Assembly (NCBI GenBank): GCA_025352795.1
Contig: JANXSF010000031.1
Location: 1-44,314 of the forward strand
Direction: 5' to 3'
Source of the DNA: Acidobacteriota bacterium
GTDB taxonomy: Bacteria; Acidobacteriota; Terriglobia; Bryobacterales; Bryobacteraceae
DNA: 44,314 nt
Shown: piece by piece, positions 27,431 to 36,513 of the stretch
Layout: every line of letters starts with the position of its first letter
How positions within the stretch are numbered: the first letter of the stretch is position 1
Notes under the pieces: model-generated
What the model was told of the DNA's origin: nothing
Seen by the model: only the letters and a program-made list of their open reading frames with translations
Databases searched by the model: none
Made by a program: the position numbers and the translations under genes

Positions 27431-28294
27431 TTAAGCGTGGGACCCGTCGATCTTCTGCCCGTTAATCAGATCAAAAAACAAGCTGAACTTCAACGTCACC
27501 AGGGCACCCAGAATAGCCAGCAATCTATAAACAGCGGCCTTCAAGAATCCCCAGTGCTTACTCTGATAGGTCGCGGCGCCTTGAATGTAGTCGGCTTCAA
27601 CTAACGAATCGGCTTCCAATAGAGGTTGCCCAGCGCCCAACATGGCCTTTGCCTGCTGCGCCCAAAGAATCTTCTTCCCGGCATTGCGGATTTGAAAGCA
27701 GATTTCGGCATCGGCCCAGCTATCGCCGAAACGTTGGTCCAGGTAGTTCATTCCCTTCAGGAACGTCTTGCGCACCAAAAAAGATTGAAAACCAGGAAAT
27801 ACTAAAGATGTTTCAGAAGCCGCTGGCTGTCGAAAGGCTGGCTTCAGATTTCCAGGAGCCGGTAATTCACGGGTCACCGTGGCCAGTTGTCCGGAATCAC
27901 TTACTAACTGCGGAACCACGGCGGTGGCTTCTGGGGATTTGGCAAGAACATCGATGAGCTGTGCAATGGCATCCTTTTCATAGCGGACCGCCGGGTCTGA
28001 AAATAAGATGAATTCGCCTTGGGCACTGCGTAGAGCGATGTTGACGGCCTTAACCCAACCGAAGTTTTTCGGCAGTTTCAGAAAGTTAACCGACTCGCCA
28101 TACTTTTCACGAAGGGACTGCGTATTGTCAGTGGAGCCATTGTCCATGACAATCACTTCTAGAGCCTCGCGGCGTGATGCGGCTTGTATGGCATCCAGGG
28201 CAGCTTCCAGTTCCACGGCACGGTTGCGCGTGGCGATGATGATGGTGGCTTGTATGGCTACCGGTTGCTGTTCTTCTTGCGTCAAATCTGCCAT
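27431..28294 (-). CDS. Family 2 glycosyltransferase
   Basis: A 287-residue GT-A glycosyltransferase. TIIIATRNR starts the nucleotide-sugar fold, VIVMDNGSTDNTQ follows, FGWVKAVNIAL is the family's middle helix, and FILFSDPAV stands where the DxD-like metal motif usually is (only one Asp is kept, as in rhamnosyltransferase-like members). SWADAEICFQIRNAGKKI is the C-terminal acceptor region. A single hydrophobic helix near residue 265 (LLAILGALVTLKFSLFF) probably anchors it to the inner membrane. It would add a sugar to a lipid or surface glycan; donor and acceptor are unknown. It lies alone, after the terminator of the ribosomal cluster and convergent with the receptor gene. No clear Shine-Dalgarno. 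Confidence 0.9.
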   Translation of the reverse strand: MADLTQEEQQPVAIQATIIIATRNRAVELEAALDAIQAASRREALEVIVMDNGSTDNTQSLREKYGESVNFLKLPKNFGWVKAVNIALRSAQGEFILFSDPAVRYEKDAIAQLIDVLAKSPEATAVVPQLVSDSGQLATVTRELPAPGNLKPAFRQPAASETSLVFPGFQSFLVRKTFLKGMNYLDQRFGDSWADAEICFQIRNAGKKILWAQQAKAMLGAGQPLLEADSLVEADYIQGAATYQSKHWGFLKAAVYRLLAILGALVTLKFSLFFDLINGQKIDGSHA

Positions 28295-28302
28295 GAATTT
28301 AT

Positions 28303-28346
28303 GTTTGAGAAAACAAACGGCGCAAGGAACAAGCCCTTGCGCCGTT
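28303..28346 (-). terminator. Terminator of the S10-spc-alpha cluster
   Basis: On the minus strand, 23 bases after the rplQ stop, a perfect 12-pair stem (28335-28346 with 28316-28327) with a seven-base loop is followed by TTTGTTTTC. This closes the leftward ribosomal transcript before the glycosyltransferase gene. Confidence 0.88.
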
Positions 28347-28369
28347 AATACATCTGTTTACTGGGACAC

Positions 28370-28828
28370 TTAGGACTTAGTATCGGCTTCGCCGCCGCCC
28401 TCTTGGCCTTCACGCATGGCGGTAAGGCGCTCTTCACGACGCTTGGCTCGATCTGCAGCGCGCTTCACCAGCTCTGAACCAACTAATTCGAGAATTGCGG
28501 TATCGGCACCATCGCCCTTACGCCAGGCAAGTTTGATGATCCGTGTATAGCCACCGTTCCGATTGCCAAAGCGGGCACCCATCTTATCGAACAATTTCTT
28601 GACGGAATCCGGCGTCATCAGGTAAGAAGCTGCTTGACGGCGTGCCGCCAAATCGCCTTTTTTGGCCAGGGTAATCATTTTATCCACCAACGGCTTGGCC
28701 GCTTTGGCCTTGGTTACGGTGGTGGTGATGCGTTCCTCGACAATTACGGCGGTCACCAGACCACGCAACAGAGCCTTGCGGGCGCTGGCGTTGCGTTGGA
28801 GTTTGTATCCGGAAATCTTGTGTTTCAT
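28370..28828 (-). CDS. rplQ: 50S ribosomal protein L17
   Basis: L17, a large-subunit protein near the exit of the peptide tunnel. The N-terminal family block is intact ([43 protein letters not shown]), as is the C-terminal [24 protein letters not shown]. At 152 residues it is about 25-30 longer than the E. coli protein because of a charged tail ([24 protein letters not shown] region). It is the last gene of the cluster, 58 bp after rpoA, as in most bacteria. Confidence 0.97.
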   Translation of the reverse strand: MKHKISGYKLQRNASARKALLRGLVTAVIVEERITTTVTKAKAAKPLVDKMITLAKKGDLAARRQAASYLMTPDSVKKLFDKMGARFGNRNGGYTRIIKLAWRKGDGADTAILELVGSELVKRAADRAKRREERLTAMREGQEGGGEADTKS

Positions 28829-28886
28829 CTTCTTCTTACCTTGGCGTTCTTACGTTTACAATTGCTTTTGCCTTTAGTGCAGGCAG

Positions 28887-29930
28887 TTATTCCGCTTCAA
28901 CCATATCTTCGTCATCCAGTTCATCGTCACCCATGATCGGCGGAATGCCGCCAGCGGGTGGAACCAGACGTCCAGATGCATCCATCTTCATGCCAAACGA
29001 CATGTTCAGGCCACCCAGAATTTCTTTGATTTCGTTGAGCGATTTGCGTCCAAAGTTCTTCGTACGCAACATTTCCGCTTCTGTCTTCTGCACCAAATCG
29101 CCGATGGTTTGAATATTGGCGTTTTTCAGGCAGTTGTAGGAACGGACACTGAGTTCCAGCTCTTCCACCGAACGGTTCAACACTTCGTTCAGTTGACCAG
29201 TAGCCCTTTCTGCCGGTTCTTCGGTCACTTCGGAAATTTCTTCGAAGTTGATGAAGATGCTCATGTGGTCTTTGACCAACTTGGCCGCTTGCCCAATGGC
29301 ATCCTGCGGAGCAATGGCACCGTTGGTCCACACTTCAATGGACAGCTTGTCGTAATCCGTCATTTGACCCAAACGGGCCGCTTCTACGGAAAAATTCACT
29401 TTGCGAACTGGGGAATGAACCGAATCAATGGGGATGTAACCCAACGGTAGATCTTCGTCGAAGTTACGATCTGCGGCAACGTATCCGCGACCGATTCTTA
29501 GACGCATTTCAATGTTGAGTTTGCCGCCTTCGCCCACCGTGGCAATGTGCATATTTCGATCCAGCACTTCCACGTCGGCGTCGGTTTCAATCTGTCCGCT
29601 TAATACTTCACCGGGCTGATCCACAACCAGGCGTACGGTATGGACCACGTCGGTCATCATCTTAAACGGAACCTGTTTCAGGTTCAGGATGATATCCGTA
29701 GCATCTTCCACAACACCGGGGATAGGGCTGAATTCGTGAGCCACTCCCTCAATGCGCACTGCGGTGATGGCAGCGCCTTCAATAGAACTCAACAACACAC
29801 GGCGTAACGAGGTGCCGATGGTTGTACCAAATCCGCGCTCAAACGGTTGGGCGGTAAAGCCGCCAAATCGTTCAGTGAGTGTATCGGTATTCGCCACCAG
29901 GCGCTTCGGTTTTTGGAAACCTTTGAACAT
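28887..29930 (-). CDS. rpoA: RNA polymerase alpha subunit
   Basis: 347 residues. The N-terminal domain (about 1-235) dimerises and nucleates core polymerase assembly: [20 protein letters not shown] and [20 protein letters not shown] are diagnostic. After an acidic linker, the C-terminal domain (about 255-325) binds UP elements and activators: [19 protein letters not shown] and [17 protein letters not shown] Met/Gly/Pro tail ending in acidic residues follows. The Shine-Dalgarno AAGGAG is at spacing 5. It follows rpsD by 93 bp, a gap with an eight-pair hairpin overlapping the rpsD stop (30003-30025). Confidence 0.99.
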   Translation of the reverse strand: MFKGFQKPKRLVANTDTLTERFGGFTAQPFERGFGTTIGTSLRRVLLSSIEGAAITAVRIEGVAHEFSPIPGVVEDATDIILNLKQVPFKMMTDVVHTVRLVVDQPGEVLSGQIETDADVEVLDRNMHIATVGEGGKLNIEMRLRIGRGYVAADRNFDEDLPLGYIPIDSVHSPVRKVNFSVEAARLGQMTDYDKLSIEVWTNGAIAPQDAIGQAAKLVKDHMSIFINFEEISEVTEEPAERATGQLNEVLNRSVEELELSVRSYNCLKNANIQTIGDLVQKTEAEMLRTKNFGRKSLNEIKEILGGLNMSFGMKMDASGRLVPPAGGIPPIMGDDELDDEDMVEAE

Positions 29931-30023
29931 TCAATCTCCTTGCTTACAGGCTTTCTTAACATTCCTGATTCGGCGGCCCGATTCATTCAAGCCACCGCTG
30001 GCAACGCGTCTAATGCCGACGCG

Positions 30024-30656
30024 TTACTTGGAGTAAAGCTCGACAATGAGCTGTTCGTTCAATTGGATCTGAACTAGATCTTCACGCTTGGGGATGCCAA
30101 TAATGCGCCCCTTTAGCGCTTCACGGTCCATTTCAAGCCAGGGCGGTGTGGGCTGATGGGCCGTTGCGTCCCGGGACTGGAGAATGTTGGAATTGTTTTT
30201 TGCGCTTTCACGGATTTCTACAATGTCGTTGGGACGAACAGTGTAAGAGGGGATGTTAAGCCGCTTTCCGTTGACGTTCACGTGTCCGTGACGGACCACT
30301 TGGCGGGCAGAGGATCGGCTAGTGCCCAGACCCATGCGATAAATTACATTATCCAGGCGACGTTCCAGCAAGCCCAGCATGACTTCACCGGTGACGCCTT
30401 TCATCTTATTGGCTTTTTCAAACAGGTTGCGGAATTGACCTTCCAGCACACCGTAGTAACGGCGGGCCTTCTGCTTCTCTCGCAGTTGCAAACCATAGCC
30501 GACAATCTTCGGCTTACGATCTTTGCCATGCTGCCCTGGGGGGAAATTACGCTTTTCAATGGCACACTTTTCAGTGTGGCAGCGCTCACCCTTAAGAAAC
30601 AGTTTCATCCCTTCGCGGCGGCATTGCCGACACTTGGGACCATTATACTTTGCCAT
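30024..30656 (-). CDS. rpsD: 30S ribosomal protein S4
   Basis: 210 residues. S4 binds the 5' domain of 16S rRNA early in assembly and lines the mRNA entry. N-terminal YNGPKCRQCRREGMKLFLKGERC carries four Cys (CxxC plus two more), the zinc-type form lost in E. coli. The S4 RNA-binding domain is at about 98-160 (RLDNVIYRMGLGTSRSSARQ, VRHGHVNVNGKRLNIPSY). A strong AAGGAG precedes the ATG. In E. coli S4 represses the alpha operon through a leader structure; here the 231-bp gap upstream has a promoter and hairpin, so a similar control is possible. Confidence 0.99.
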   Translation of the reverse strand: MAKYNGPKCRQCRREGMKLFLKGERCHTEKCAIEKRNFPPGQHGKDRKPKIVGYGLQLREKQKARRYYGVLEGQFRNLFEKANKMKGVTGEVMLGLLERRLDNVIYRMGLGTSRSSARQVVRHGHVNVNGKRLNIPSYTVRPNDIVEIRESAKNNSNILQSRDATAHQPTPPWLEMDREALKGRIIGIPKREDLVQIQLNEQLIVELYSK

Positions 30657-30804
30657 TCATTCTCCTTGAACCATTTAGCAATTGAGAGTAGCCAAAGGTG
30701 CAGTTTACGGCCAGTGCTTTCGGATTACCATTAGCGGCGACTTTCTTCCTGCTTTTTGCCAGCTTGCCTTGTCTTAAGAGACCAGTGCAAACGGACATCA
30801 TTAA

Positions 30805-30831
30805 ATTATACAACAACAAATCTTCACACAA
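30805..30831 (-). promoter_or_regulatory. Probable promoter for rpsD-rpoA-rplQ
   Basis: In the 231-bp gap before rpsD, on the minus strand, a perfect TATAAT lies at 30805-30810 with TTGTGT at 30826-30831 (spacer 15) or TTTGTG one base further (spacer 16). It would give a leader of about 140 bases before rpsD, long enough for S4 feedback control. No other gap in the cluster shows a comparably good -10. Confidence 0.5.
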
Positions 30832-30835
30832 ATTC

Positions 30836-30861
30836 GGGGCGAAGGCTTTGGGCCTTGCCCC
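30836..30861 (-). terminator. Hairpin between rpsK and rpsD
   Basis: A ten-pair stem with one bulged base: on the minus strand GGGGCAAGGC pairs with GCCTT plus GCCCC across a five-base loop, about 26 bases after the rpsK stop. No T run follows (GAATTTGTG), so it is a weak or factor-dependent terminator, a processing site or an RNA-stability element. Confidence 0.45.
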
Positions 30862-30887
30862 TCAATTGCAAATTGAATCAGGCAGAA

Positions 30888-31301
30888 TCAAACTCTGCGC
30901 TTTTTCGGAGGACGGCAGCCATTGTGCGGAATGGGTGTTACGTCTTTGATGCTTCGAACTTCAATGCCGATAGTGGAAAGGACACGTACAGCCGATTCGC
31001 GTCCGGCACCAGGACCGGCCACCCGAACTTCAACGACACGCAGACCCGATTCCTTGGCCTTGTTCGCGGCGGTTAACGATGCCTGCTGCGCTGCGAAGGG
31101 AGTTCCCTTGCGCGATCCACGAAAGCCCAGCGAGCCAGAGCTGGACCAGGAGAGCACGTTGCCCAACGGGTCAGCAAAGGTGATGATGGTGTTGTTGAAC
31201 GTTGCCTGGACGTGGCACACGCCCATTGGTACACTCTTTTTCTCCTTCTTCTTGAAGGACTTTTTGCCGGAATTCTTAGTCTTAGCTGGTGCTTTTGCCA
31301 T
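30888..31301 (-). CDS. rpsK: 30S ribosomal protein S11
   Basis: 137 residues. S11 sits on the 30S platform beside the Shine-Dalgarno helix. A Lys-rich N-terminus is followed by the family core: [53 protein letters not shown] and the C-terminal [18 protein letters not shown], all intact. It follows rpsM by 18 bp. A 231-bp gap then separates it from rpsD, unlike the tight spacing usual here. Confidence 0.99.
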   Translation of the reverse strand: MAKAPAKTKNSGKKSFKKKEKKSVPMGVCHVQATFNNTIITFADPLGNVLSWSSSGSLGFRGSRKGTPFAAQQASLTAANKAKESGLRVVEVRVAGPGAGRESAVRVLSTIGIEVRSIKDVTPIPHNGCRPPKKRRV

Positions 31302-31319
31302 GTGTCTTTTTCGAAACCT

Positions 31320-31700
31320 TTACTTCGTTGCTTTCTTTTTAGCTGTGACCGTGCCGCGACGTGGACCTTTGCGGGTGCGGGCATTGGTGTGAGTACGTTG
31401 GCCACGGGCCGGCAAATTGCGGCGATGGCGGAGTCCACGGTAGGATCCCATTTCGATGAGACGTTTAATGTTCATCGAAACTTCCTTACGCAGATCGCCT
31501 TCCACCGAACCTTCGGCTTCAATCAGTGTGCGGATCTTGTTGACTTCTTCTTCGGTCAAATCGGAGACACGCTTGTTCTTATCCACACCAGTGCGGTACA
31601 AAATGGACTGGGAACGGGTCTTGCCAATACCGTAAATATACGTGAGGCCGATCTCGGCTCTCTTCTTGGCGGGCAAATCGACGCCTGCAATACGTGCCAT
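31320..31700 (-). CDS. rpsM: 30S ribosomal protein S13
   Basis: 126 residues. S13 lies in the 30S head, bridges to L5 and touches the P-site tRNA with its basic tail. Family blocks seen are [30 protein letters not shown], the helix-two-turns-helix region and [26 protein letters not shown], then a Lys-rich end. AGGAG precedes the ATG. It follows rpmJ by 40 bp in the normal order. Confidence 0.99.
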   Translation of the reverse strand: MARIAGVDLPAKKRAEIGLTYIYGIGKTRSQSILYRTGVDKNKRVSDLTEEEVNKIRTLIEAEGSVEGDLRKEVSMNIKRLIEMGSYRGLRHRRNLPARGQRTHTNARTRKGPRRGTVTAKKKATK

Positions 31701-31740
31701 TCTTAAACGCTCCTACCTTGTTTCTGCATCTGCATCACAA

Positions 31741-31854
31741 TTAGCCTTGACGCTGCTTGTGTTTCGGATTGACGCAGATCACGCGGACCACGCCCTCGCG
31801 GTTGACGATCTTGCATTTATCGCAGAGTTTTTTTACGCTTGCGCGAACCTTCAT
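31741..31854 (-). CDS. rpmJ: 50S ribosomal protein L36
   Basis: A 37-residue protein. It begins [20 protein letters not shown] and has zinc ligands C11, C14, C27 and H32, so it is the zinc-ribbon (C+) form. Its ATG overlaps the infA stop codon (ATGA), so the two are translationally coupled. Order infA-rpmJ-rpsM is the standard one. Confidence 0.98.
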   Translation of the reverse strand: MKVRASVKKLCDKCKIVNREGVVRVICVNPKHKQRQG

Positions 31855-32063
31855 GATTTCCTCAACAAACTTTTTATCCTGCCCCGCCCCGGATCGAACG
31901 GTGAAACTTCCACCCCAACTCGATCACCGGGTCTCAGCCGGACGAAATTCTTTTCCCTTACCCCTGCGGGATGGGCCAATACCTGTTGGCGTGAAGCCAG
32001 CTCCAAACGAACCATGCCGTTGGGCATCAACTCCAAAACTGTGGCTTCGACCGCTTCGGCCAT
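31851..32063 (-). CDS. infA: Translation initiation factor IF-1, divergent
   Basis: A 70-residue OB-fold protein in the place of infA. IF-1 fills the A site of the 30S subunit during initiation. Recognisable blocks are GTVLEL-like [36 protein letters not shown] and [13 protein letters not shown], but many usual residues differ: the N-terminus lacks the KED/EVEG start, HISGKMR has become HPAGVRE, and the end is KSLLRKS instead of the common TYRYK. It is probably the working IF-1 given the operon position, but a second copy elsewhere cannot be excluded. No clear Shine-Dalgarno; 49 bp after map. Confidence 0.9.
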   Translation of the reverse strand: MAEAVEATVLELMPNGMVRLELASRQQVLAHPAGVREKNFVRLRPGDRVGVEVSPFDPGRGRIKSLLRKS

Positions 32064-32112
32064 ATACCACTATATCATTGAATCCAAGCAGGACAGCCCG
32101 CCAGGCCTATCA

Positions 32113-32883
32113 CTACGGTCGAGTCAGCACCCAAGGACCATCTGCCGTTACCGCCACGCAATGCTCAAAATGGGCCGAGGCCGAACCATCCACCGTGACT
32201 GCCGTCCACTTATCAGCCAAAACTCGTGATGCTGGCTTGCCGACGTTTACCATCGGCTCAATGGCCAGAACCATTCCCTCTTTCAACCGTGGATTTTCTC
32301 CACGACGGTCAACGTAATTGGGGATCTGCGGCTCTTCATGCAACTGCGTTCCAATGCCGTGCCCCACAAATTCCCGAACAATGGTGAAACCGTTGGATTC
32401 CACGTACTTCTGAACCGTCTCACAAATATCGAACAATCGGTTTCCCGGTCGAACCTTGTCAATGGCCAGCTCCAAAGACTGCTTGGTCACTTCCATCAAC
32501 TTCGATAGAACCGGTGTAATTTCCCCGATCGCCACCGTTACTGCTGAATCCCCGAAATACCCGTCTAACTGAACTCCCGTATCAATGGAAACAATGTCGC
32601 CCTTTTTGAGTTCCCGTTTCGGGGACGGCATGCCGTGGACAATTTCTTCATTTACCGACGTACACAAAACATAGGGGTAACGATTCCCTGCGGCTGGCGA
32701 AAAATACCCTTTGAAAGCAGGCTTGGCCCCGGCATCCCGCATCATTTTCTCGGCCACCAACTCCAGCTCGAAAGTTGTGATTCCTTCCACCGCCAGTTGG
32801 GCCATTTTCGTCAAAATCTCATGAACCAGCAAGCCACTGCGCCGCATTTTCTGCAATTCCGACGCGCTTTTGCGAATAATCAC
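32113..32883 (-). CDS. map: Type I methionine aminopeptidase
   Basis: 256 residues. It removes the initiator Met from new proteins, acting at the ribosome. All five metal ligands are present: D101 and D112 (SIDTGVQLDGYFGDS), H175 (VGHGIG), E209 (LAIEP) and E240 (HFEHCVAV). His in IVHGMPS is the usual second-shell residue. There is no N-terminal SH3-binding extension. It begins with GTG, 5 bp after the secY stop, so coupling is likely. adk, often found between secY and map, is absent. Confidence 0.98.
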   Translation of the reverse strand: MIIRKSASELQKMRRSGLLVHEILTKMAQLAVEGITTFELELVAEKMMRDAGAKPAFKGYFSPAAGNRYPYVLCTSVNEEIVHGMPSPKRELKKGDIVSIDTGVQLDGYFGDSAVTVAIGEITPVLSKLMEVTKQSLELAIDKVRPGNRLFDICETVQKYVESNGFTIVREFVGHGIGTQLHEEPQIPNYVDRRGENPRLKEGMVLAIEPMVNVGKPASRVLADKWTAVTVDGSASAHFEHCVAVTADGPWVLTRP

Positions 32884-32888
32884 GAAAC

Positions 32889-34283
32889 CTACCCGCTGCT
32901 ACGACGCCCGCGGATACGTCCAGCGCGAGGCGTAAACCCTTCATAATGCCGCATAATCAACTGTGCTTCAATCTGATTGATGGTATCCATAGCCACTCCG
33001 ACGACAATCAGCAGCGAAGTTCCACCAAAATAAAACGATACATTCAAGCCATCCAATAGAAAACGCGGGAAATGTGCGTCAATCCAATTACCCATTAAAG
33101 GGAGGTGCTGCAGCTTGATACCAGAGATCATGATTTCCGGAAGAAGGCACAGGATCGACAGGTACAACCCGCCCACGACTGTGATCTTCGTCAAAATATT
33201 GTTCATGTAGTCAGCGGTGTTCTTACCGGGTCGAATGCCGGGAACAAATCCACCGAACTTACGCATGTTGTCCGCCGCTTCGTTGGGATTGAAGATCAGG
33301 CTGACGTAAAAGAAACAGAAGAAGACAATCAACAGAATGAAAAGGATCACATACATCGGTTCTGAATGATTAATCGCCTTCAACATTCCTGACAGATACG
33401 CGTTATCCCGAACCCAGGATAGTTGCATGGCTGTTTGAGGGAAGGTTAGCAAACTGGAAGCGAAGATCACTGGGATAACTCCGCCAGCATTCACTTTCAG
33501 CGGTAAGTGAGTGGACATTCCTCCCATCATTTTCCGACCGACAACACGCCGGGCATATTGCACCGGGATCCGTCGTTCTCCGCGTTCTACCAAAACAATG
33601 AACCCGACCACCAGCACCATGATCGCTAGAATGACAATCAATTGCAGGGCGTTCCATTCGTGCGTGACCGCGACGTTGGTATAGATGTTATGGATAGCCG
33701 AAGGCAATCCGACGACAATACCAGTGAAAATGATCAACGACATGCCGTTGCCAATTCCCCGTTCGGAAATCTGCTCACCCAACCACATGATGAAAGCTGT
33801 ACCGGTGGTCAGCGTGATCATGGTCAGGAAAATAAACCAGGGACCAGGATTCATCACGAAATTACCCGAGGCCTGCAAACTGATAGCGATAGTCGCCGAT
33901 TGCACAAGGGCCAACATGACCGTCAAATAGCGTGTCCACTGGGTGATTTTTCGTCGACCAAGCTCGCCTTCTTTAGACAGCTTTTCAAGAGTCGGTATCA
34001 CCAGCGTCATCAACTGCAAAATGATGGACGAAGTGATGTAGGGCATAATGCCCAATGCAAATATGGTCAACCGGCGGAACATCCCACCGGAAAACAGATC
34101 AAACATCCCAAGCACTGTTCCCTGGTTCTGCCGAAAGAATTCTTCCAGCTTGTTGGCGTCAATTCCGGGGGTTGGCAAGTGGCCGCCCAACCGATAAATA
34201 GCCAGCAGTCCCAGAGTGAACAGAATTCGCTTCCGGAGGTCCGGAATTCGGAATGCGTTCGCGACTGCATCAAAGAACTTCAT
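32889..34283 (-). CDS. secY: Protein translocase subunit SecY
   Basis: 464 residues with ten predicted membrane helices; the core channel of the Sec translocon. The plug region is present (GMFDLFSGGMFRRLTIFALGI), as are the conserved cytosolic loops: VERGERRIPVQYARRVVG (loop C4) and DNMRKFGGFVPGIRPGKNT (loop C5, SecA and ribosome contact). The tail is short and basic, ending RGRRSSG. The gene sits between rplO (12 bp) and map (5 bp). Confidence 0.99.
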   Translation of the reverse strand: MKFFDAVANAFRIPDLRKRILFTLGLLAIYRLGGHLPTPGIDANKLEEFFRQNQGTVLGMFDLFSGGMFRRLTIFALGIMPYITSSIILQLMTLVIPTLEKLSKEGELGRRKITQWTRYLTVMLALVQSATIAISLQASGNFVMNPGPWFIFLTMITLTTGTAFIMWLGEQISERGIGNGMSLIIFTGIVVGLPSAIHNIYTNVAVTHEWNALQLIVILAIMVLVVGFIVLVERGERRIPVQYARRVVGRKMMGGMSTHLPLKVNAGGVIPVIFASSLLTFPQTAMQLSWVRDNAYLSGMLKAINHSEPMYVILFILLIVFFCFFYVSLIFNPNEAADNMRKFGGFVPGIRPGKNTADYMNNILTKITVVGGLYLSILCLLPEIMISGIKLQHLPLMGNWIDAHFPRFLLDGLNVSFYFGGTSLLIVVGVAMDTINQIEAQLIMRHYEGFTPRAGRIRGRRSSG

Positions 34284-34295
34284 GTCTTCTCCGCG

Positions 34296-34781
34296 CTACT
34301 TCTGCTTCTTCTTACTATTCTTGATGGGTGCCGGAATCCGTTGCGGGATCACCGTGACAGTGCCACCGGCGGCCTTAATCTTTTCTTCAGCCGTCTTAGA
34401 GAATAAGTGGGCGGAAACGTTAAGGGCGCGAGTGATTTCACCGTTGGCAAGGATTTTCAGCCCATCGCCCATCTTATGAATAACGCCTAGTTCCATAAGA
34501 TTGGTGGGGTCAAACGAAGTACCTTCCAATTTTTCCAGCGTGCAGACATTCACTAGCGCATAATGCTTTTTGAAAATGTTGGTAAAACCGCGCTTCGGCA
34601 AACGACGATGAAGGGGCATTTGGCCGCCTTCAAATCCGCGCATTTTTGAGTAACCGCTAATCGAACGGGCACCCTTGGCACCACGACCAGAGAACTTGCC
34701 GCGACCAGTACCCATACCTTGGCCGACACGCTGTTTCTTATGATTTTGTCCCTTGGGCGGCTTAATATTTGATAAATTCAT
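34296..34781 (-). CDS. rplO: 50S ribosomal protein L15
   Basis: 161 residues. L15 helps late 50S assembly. The N-terminus is the long Gly/Arg/Lys-rich extension that threads into 23S rRNA (QNHKKQRVGQGMGTGRGKFS, GFEGGQMPLHRRLPKRGF). The globular part ends VTVIPQRIPAP, with a Lys-rich tail. Order rpmD-rplO-secY is standard. Confidence 0.98.
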   Translation of the reverse strand: MNLSNIKPPKGQNHKKQRVGQGMGTGRGKFSGRGAKGARSISGYSKMRGFEGGQMPLHRRLPKRGFTNIFKKHYALVNVCTLEKLEGTSFDPTNLMELGVIHKMGDGLKILANGEITRALNVSAHLFSKTAEEKIKAAGGTVTVIPQRIPAPIKNSKKKQK

Positions 34782-34807
34782 CTTCGTTTCTCCGCGTGTT
34801 TGTCAGC

Positions 34808-34990
34808 TTAATCAACGATAGCGAGCAGGTGCGGAATTTTTGCCACCATGCCACGGAACGACGGAGTGTCGGGCCGAACCACAATCCGATTCATGGTTTT
34901 CAGACCAAGCGAACGCACAATCACTTTGTGCTTTTCGGGAGTGCAGATCGGGCTGTGAATCAGCTTGATCTTGATCATTTTCTGCGACAT
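34808..34990 (-). CDS. rpmD: 50S ribosomal protein L30
   Basis: 60 residues, the usual length of bacterial L30. The fold's first strand is IKIKLIHSPICTPEKHK, followed by VRSLGLKTMNRIVVRPDTPSFRGMV with the conserved LGL and the closing helix HLLAIVD. A second ATG four codons in is possible as the start. It lies between rpsE and rplO. Confidence 0.97.
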   Translation of the reverse strand: MSQKMIKIKLIHSPICTPEKHKVIVRSLGLKTMNRIVVRPDTPSFRGMVAKIPHLLAIVD

Positions 34991-35030
34991 AACGCGTTTC
35001 TATCCTATTTCAACTAACAACTAATCTAAA

Positions 35031-35540
35031 CTAAATTTTGTCCAGGGCCAGGCCCCGTAAATCGGCAATCGTCTGCTTGTCTCGTAGCTGCTGCAAACCG
35101 TTGATGGTGGCTTTCACTGAGTTATGCGGATTGCGCGAACCAAGTGACTTGGTCAGCACATTGGGGATGCCCACCGCAGTAATCACTGCCCGAACTGCAC
35201 CGCCAGCAATCACGCCAGTTCCGGCCGGAGCGGGCTTCAACATCACCATACCGGTTCCGAAAATACCCATTACCTGATGCGGAATGGTGCCGTCCAGCAC
35301 ATTCACCCGGCTAAGATTCTTCTTAGCGGCTTCAATGCCTTTTTTGATTGCCGAAGGAACTTCCTTCGCTTTCCCTGTTCCGTAGCCGACTACCCGTGCA
35401 GCCGGATCGCCAACGACAACCAAAGCTGAAAAGCTGAGGTTCTTGCCGCCCTTGACCACTTTGGTGACGCGGTTGATGGCCACCACTTGCTCTTTCAAGC
35501 TAAGCTGCGTCGGATCGATACGTTTGATGATTGTTGGCAT
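35031..35540 (-). CDS. rpsE: 30S ribosomal protein S5
   Basis: 169 residues. S5 lies at the mRNA entry pore with S3 and S4 and affects decoding accuracy. The double-stranded-RNA-binding-like N-domain has [20 protein letters not shown] and [18 protein letters not shown]. The C-domain has [20 protein letters not shown] and [20 protein letters not shown] lies seven bases before the ATG, whose A is shared with the rplR stop (TAATG). Confidence 0.99.
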   Translation of the reverse strand: MPTIIKRIDPTQLSLKEQVVAINRVTKVVKGGKNLSFSALVVVGDPAARVVGYGTGKAKEVPSAIKKGIEAAKKNLSRVNVLDGTIPHQVMGIFGTGMVMLKPAPAGTGVIAGGAVRAVITAVGIPNVLTKSLGSRNPHNSVKATINGLQQLRDKQTIADLRGLALDKI

Positions 35541-35902
35541 TAAAACTCCAGTCCTGCTTCCCGCGCGGCATCGGCCAGCGCCTTGATGCGGCCATGATAC
35601 AAAAAGCCGCCCCGATCAAACACCACTTTCTTGACGCCTTTTTCAATAGCGCGCTGGGCCACCAGTTGACCGATTAATTTTGCGCCCGATAGGTTTCCAC
35701 CGCCCGTGACGGTAGCACTTTTTTCGTTGGTGGAGGCTGCAACCATGGTCACCCCAGCCCGATCATCAATGATCTGAGCGTAGATGTGCTTCAAGCTGCG
35801 GAACACCGCCAGGCGGGGCCGTATGGCATCGCCCTTAACTTTCTTGCGGATGCGGATGTGAATTCTCCGCCGGACTTCGTCCTTGTTAATTTTGCCGATC
35901 AT
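35540..35902 (-). CDS. rplR: 50S ribosomal protein L18
   Basis: 120 residues. L18 binds 5S rRNA together with L5 and anchors it in the central protuberance. A basic N-terminus ([20 protein letters not shown]) is followed by [17 protein letters not shown] and the C-terminal [28 protein letters not shown]. It overlaps rpsE by one base. Confidence 0.99.
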   Translation of the reverse strand: MIGKINKDEVRRRIHIRIRKKVKGDAIRPRLAVFRSLKHIYAQIIDDRAGVTMVAASTNEKSATVTGGGNLSGAKLIGQLVAQRAIEKGVKKVVFDRGGFLYHGRIKALADAAREAGLEF

Positions 35903-35922
35903 GATCTTCTAAGCTCCGCTAA

Positions 35923-36465
35923 TTACTTTTTACCTGTCGCGCCAGACTTGCCAACCTTCTTGCGTAGAACTTCGCCAGTGTAGCGCACACCTTTGTTCTT
36001 ATACGGATCAGGCTTGCGCAACGACCGCATGTGAGCCGCCGCTTGACCCAGTAACTGCTTGTCAAAGCCGGTCAACACAATGTGCGTCTGCTTTTCAATT
36101 TTCGCATCCACGCCCGTCGGCAGCATGTATTCGATAGGATGCGAGTAGCCTAACGTAAACGTCAGCACCCGAGGATCTTTCTGGTCGCAACGGTAGCCAA
36201 TTCCCACGATGTCCAATTCGCGAGTGAATCCAGCAGAAACGCCCAGCACAGCATTGGCAGCTAAGGCTCGGGTGAGCCCGTGCAATGCGGCGTACTGGTC
36301 AGCGTCGCGCTTAATATTTAACGTATTCCCTTCCTGTTCAATACGAATACCGTATGGAATCGGAACGGTGAGCTTACCCTTGGGGCCCTCTACCTGCAAT
36401 TGCGCACCAACTTGAATCTTCACGTTGGCGGGCAGCGGAATCGGTTTCTTCCCTACTCTTGACAT
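35923..36465 (-). CDS. rplF: 50S ribosomal protein L6
   Basis: 180 residues made of two repeated alpha/beta domains. L6 contacts the sarcin-ricin loop near the factor-binding site. Start [15 protein letters not shown], middle [21 protein letters not shown] and VGIGYRC, and the RNA-binding end [19 protein letters not shown] are all typical. The tail is basic ([12 protein letters not shown]). Confidence 0.99.
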   Translation of the reverse strand: MSRVGKKPIPLPANVKIQVGAQLQVEGPKGKLTVPIPYGIRIEQEGNTLNIKRDADQYAALHGLTRALAANAVLGVSAGFTRELDIVGIGYRCDQKDPRVLTFTLGYSHPIEYMLPTGVDAKIEKQTHIVLTGFDKQLLGQAAAHMRSLRKPDPYKNKGVRYTGEVLRKKVGKSGATGKK

Positions 36466-36513
36466 TGTTGTACCTTTAAATCTCTATTTTCAAAAAGTCG
36501 CCACTGCTGCGTC

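Noticed and set aside
33642-34406. A 254-codon plus-strand frame opposite secY
   Set aside because: The secY frame is certain and this antisense frame is low-complexity (Gln/His/Asp-rich) with no domain; it is a shadow of a hydrophobic coding sequence.
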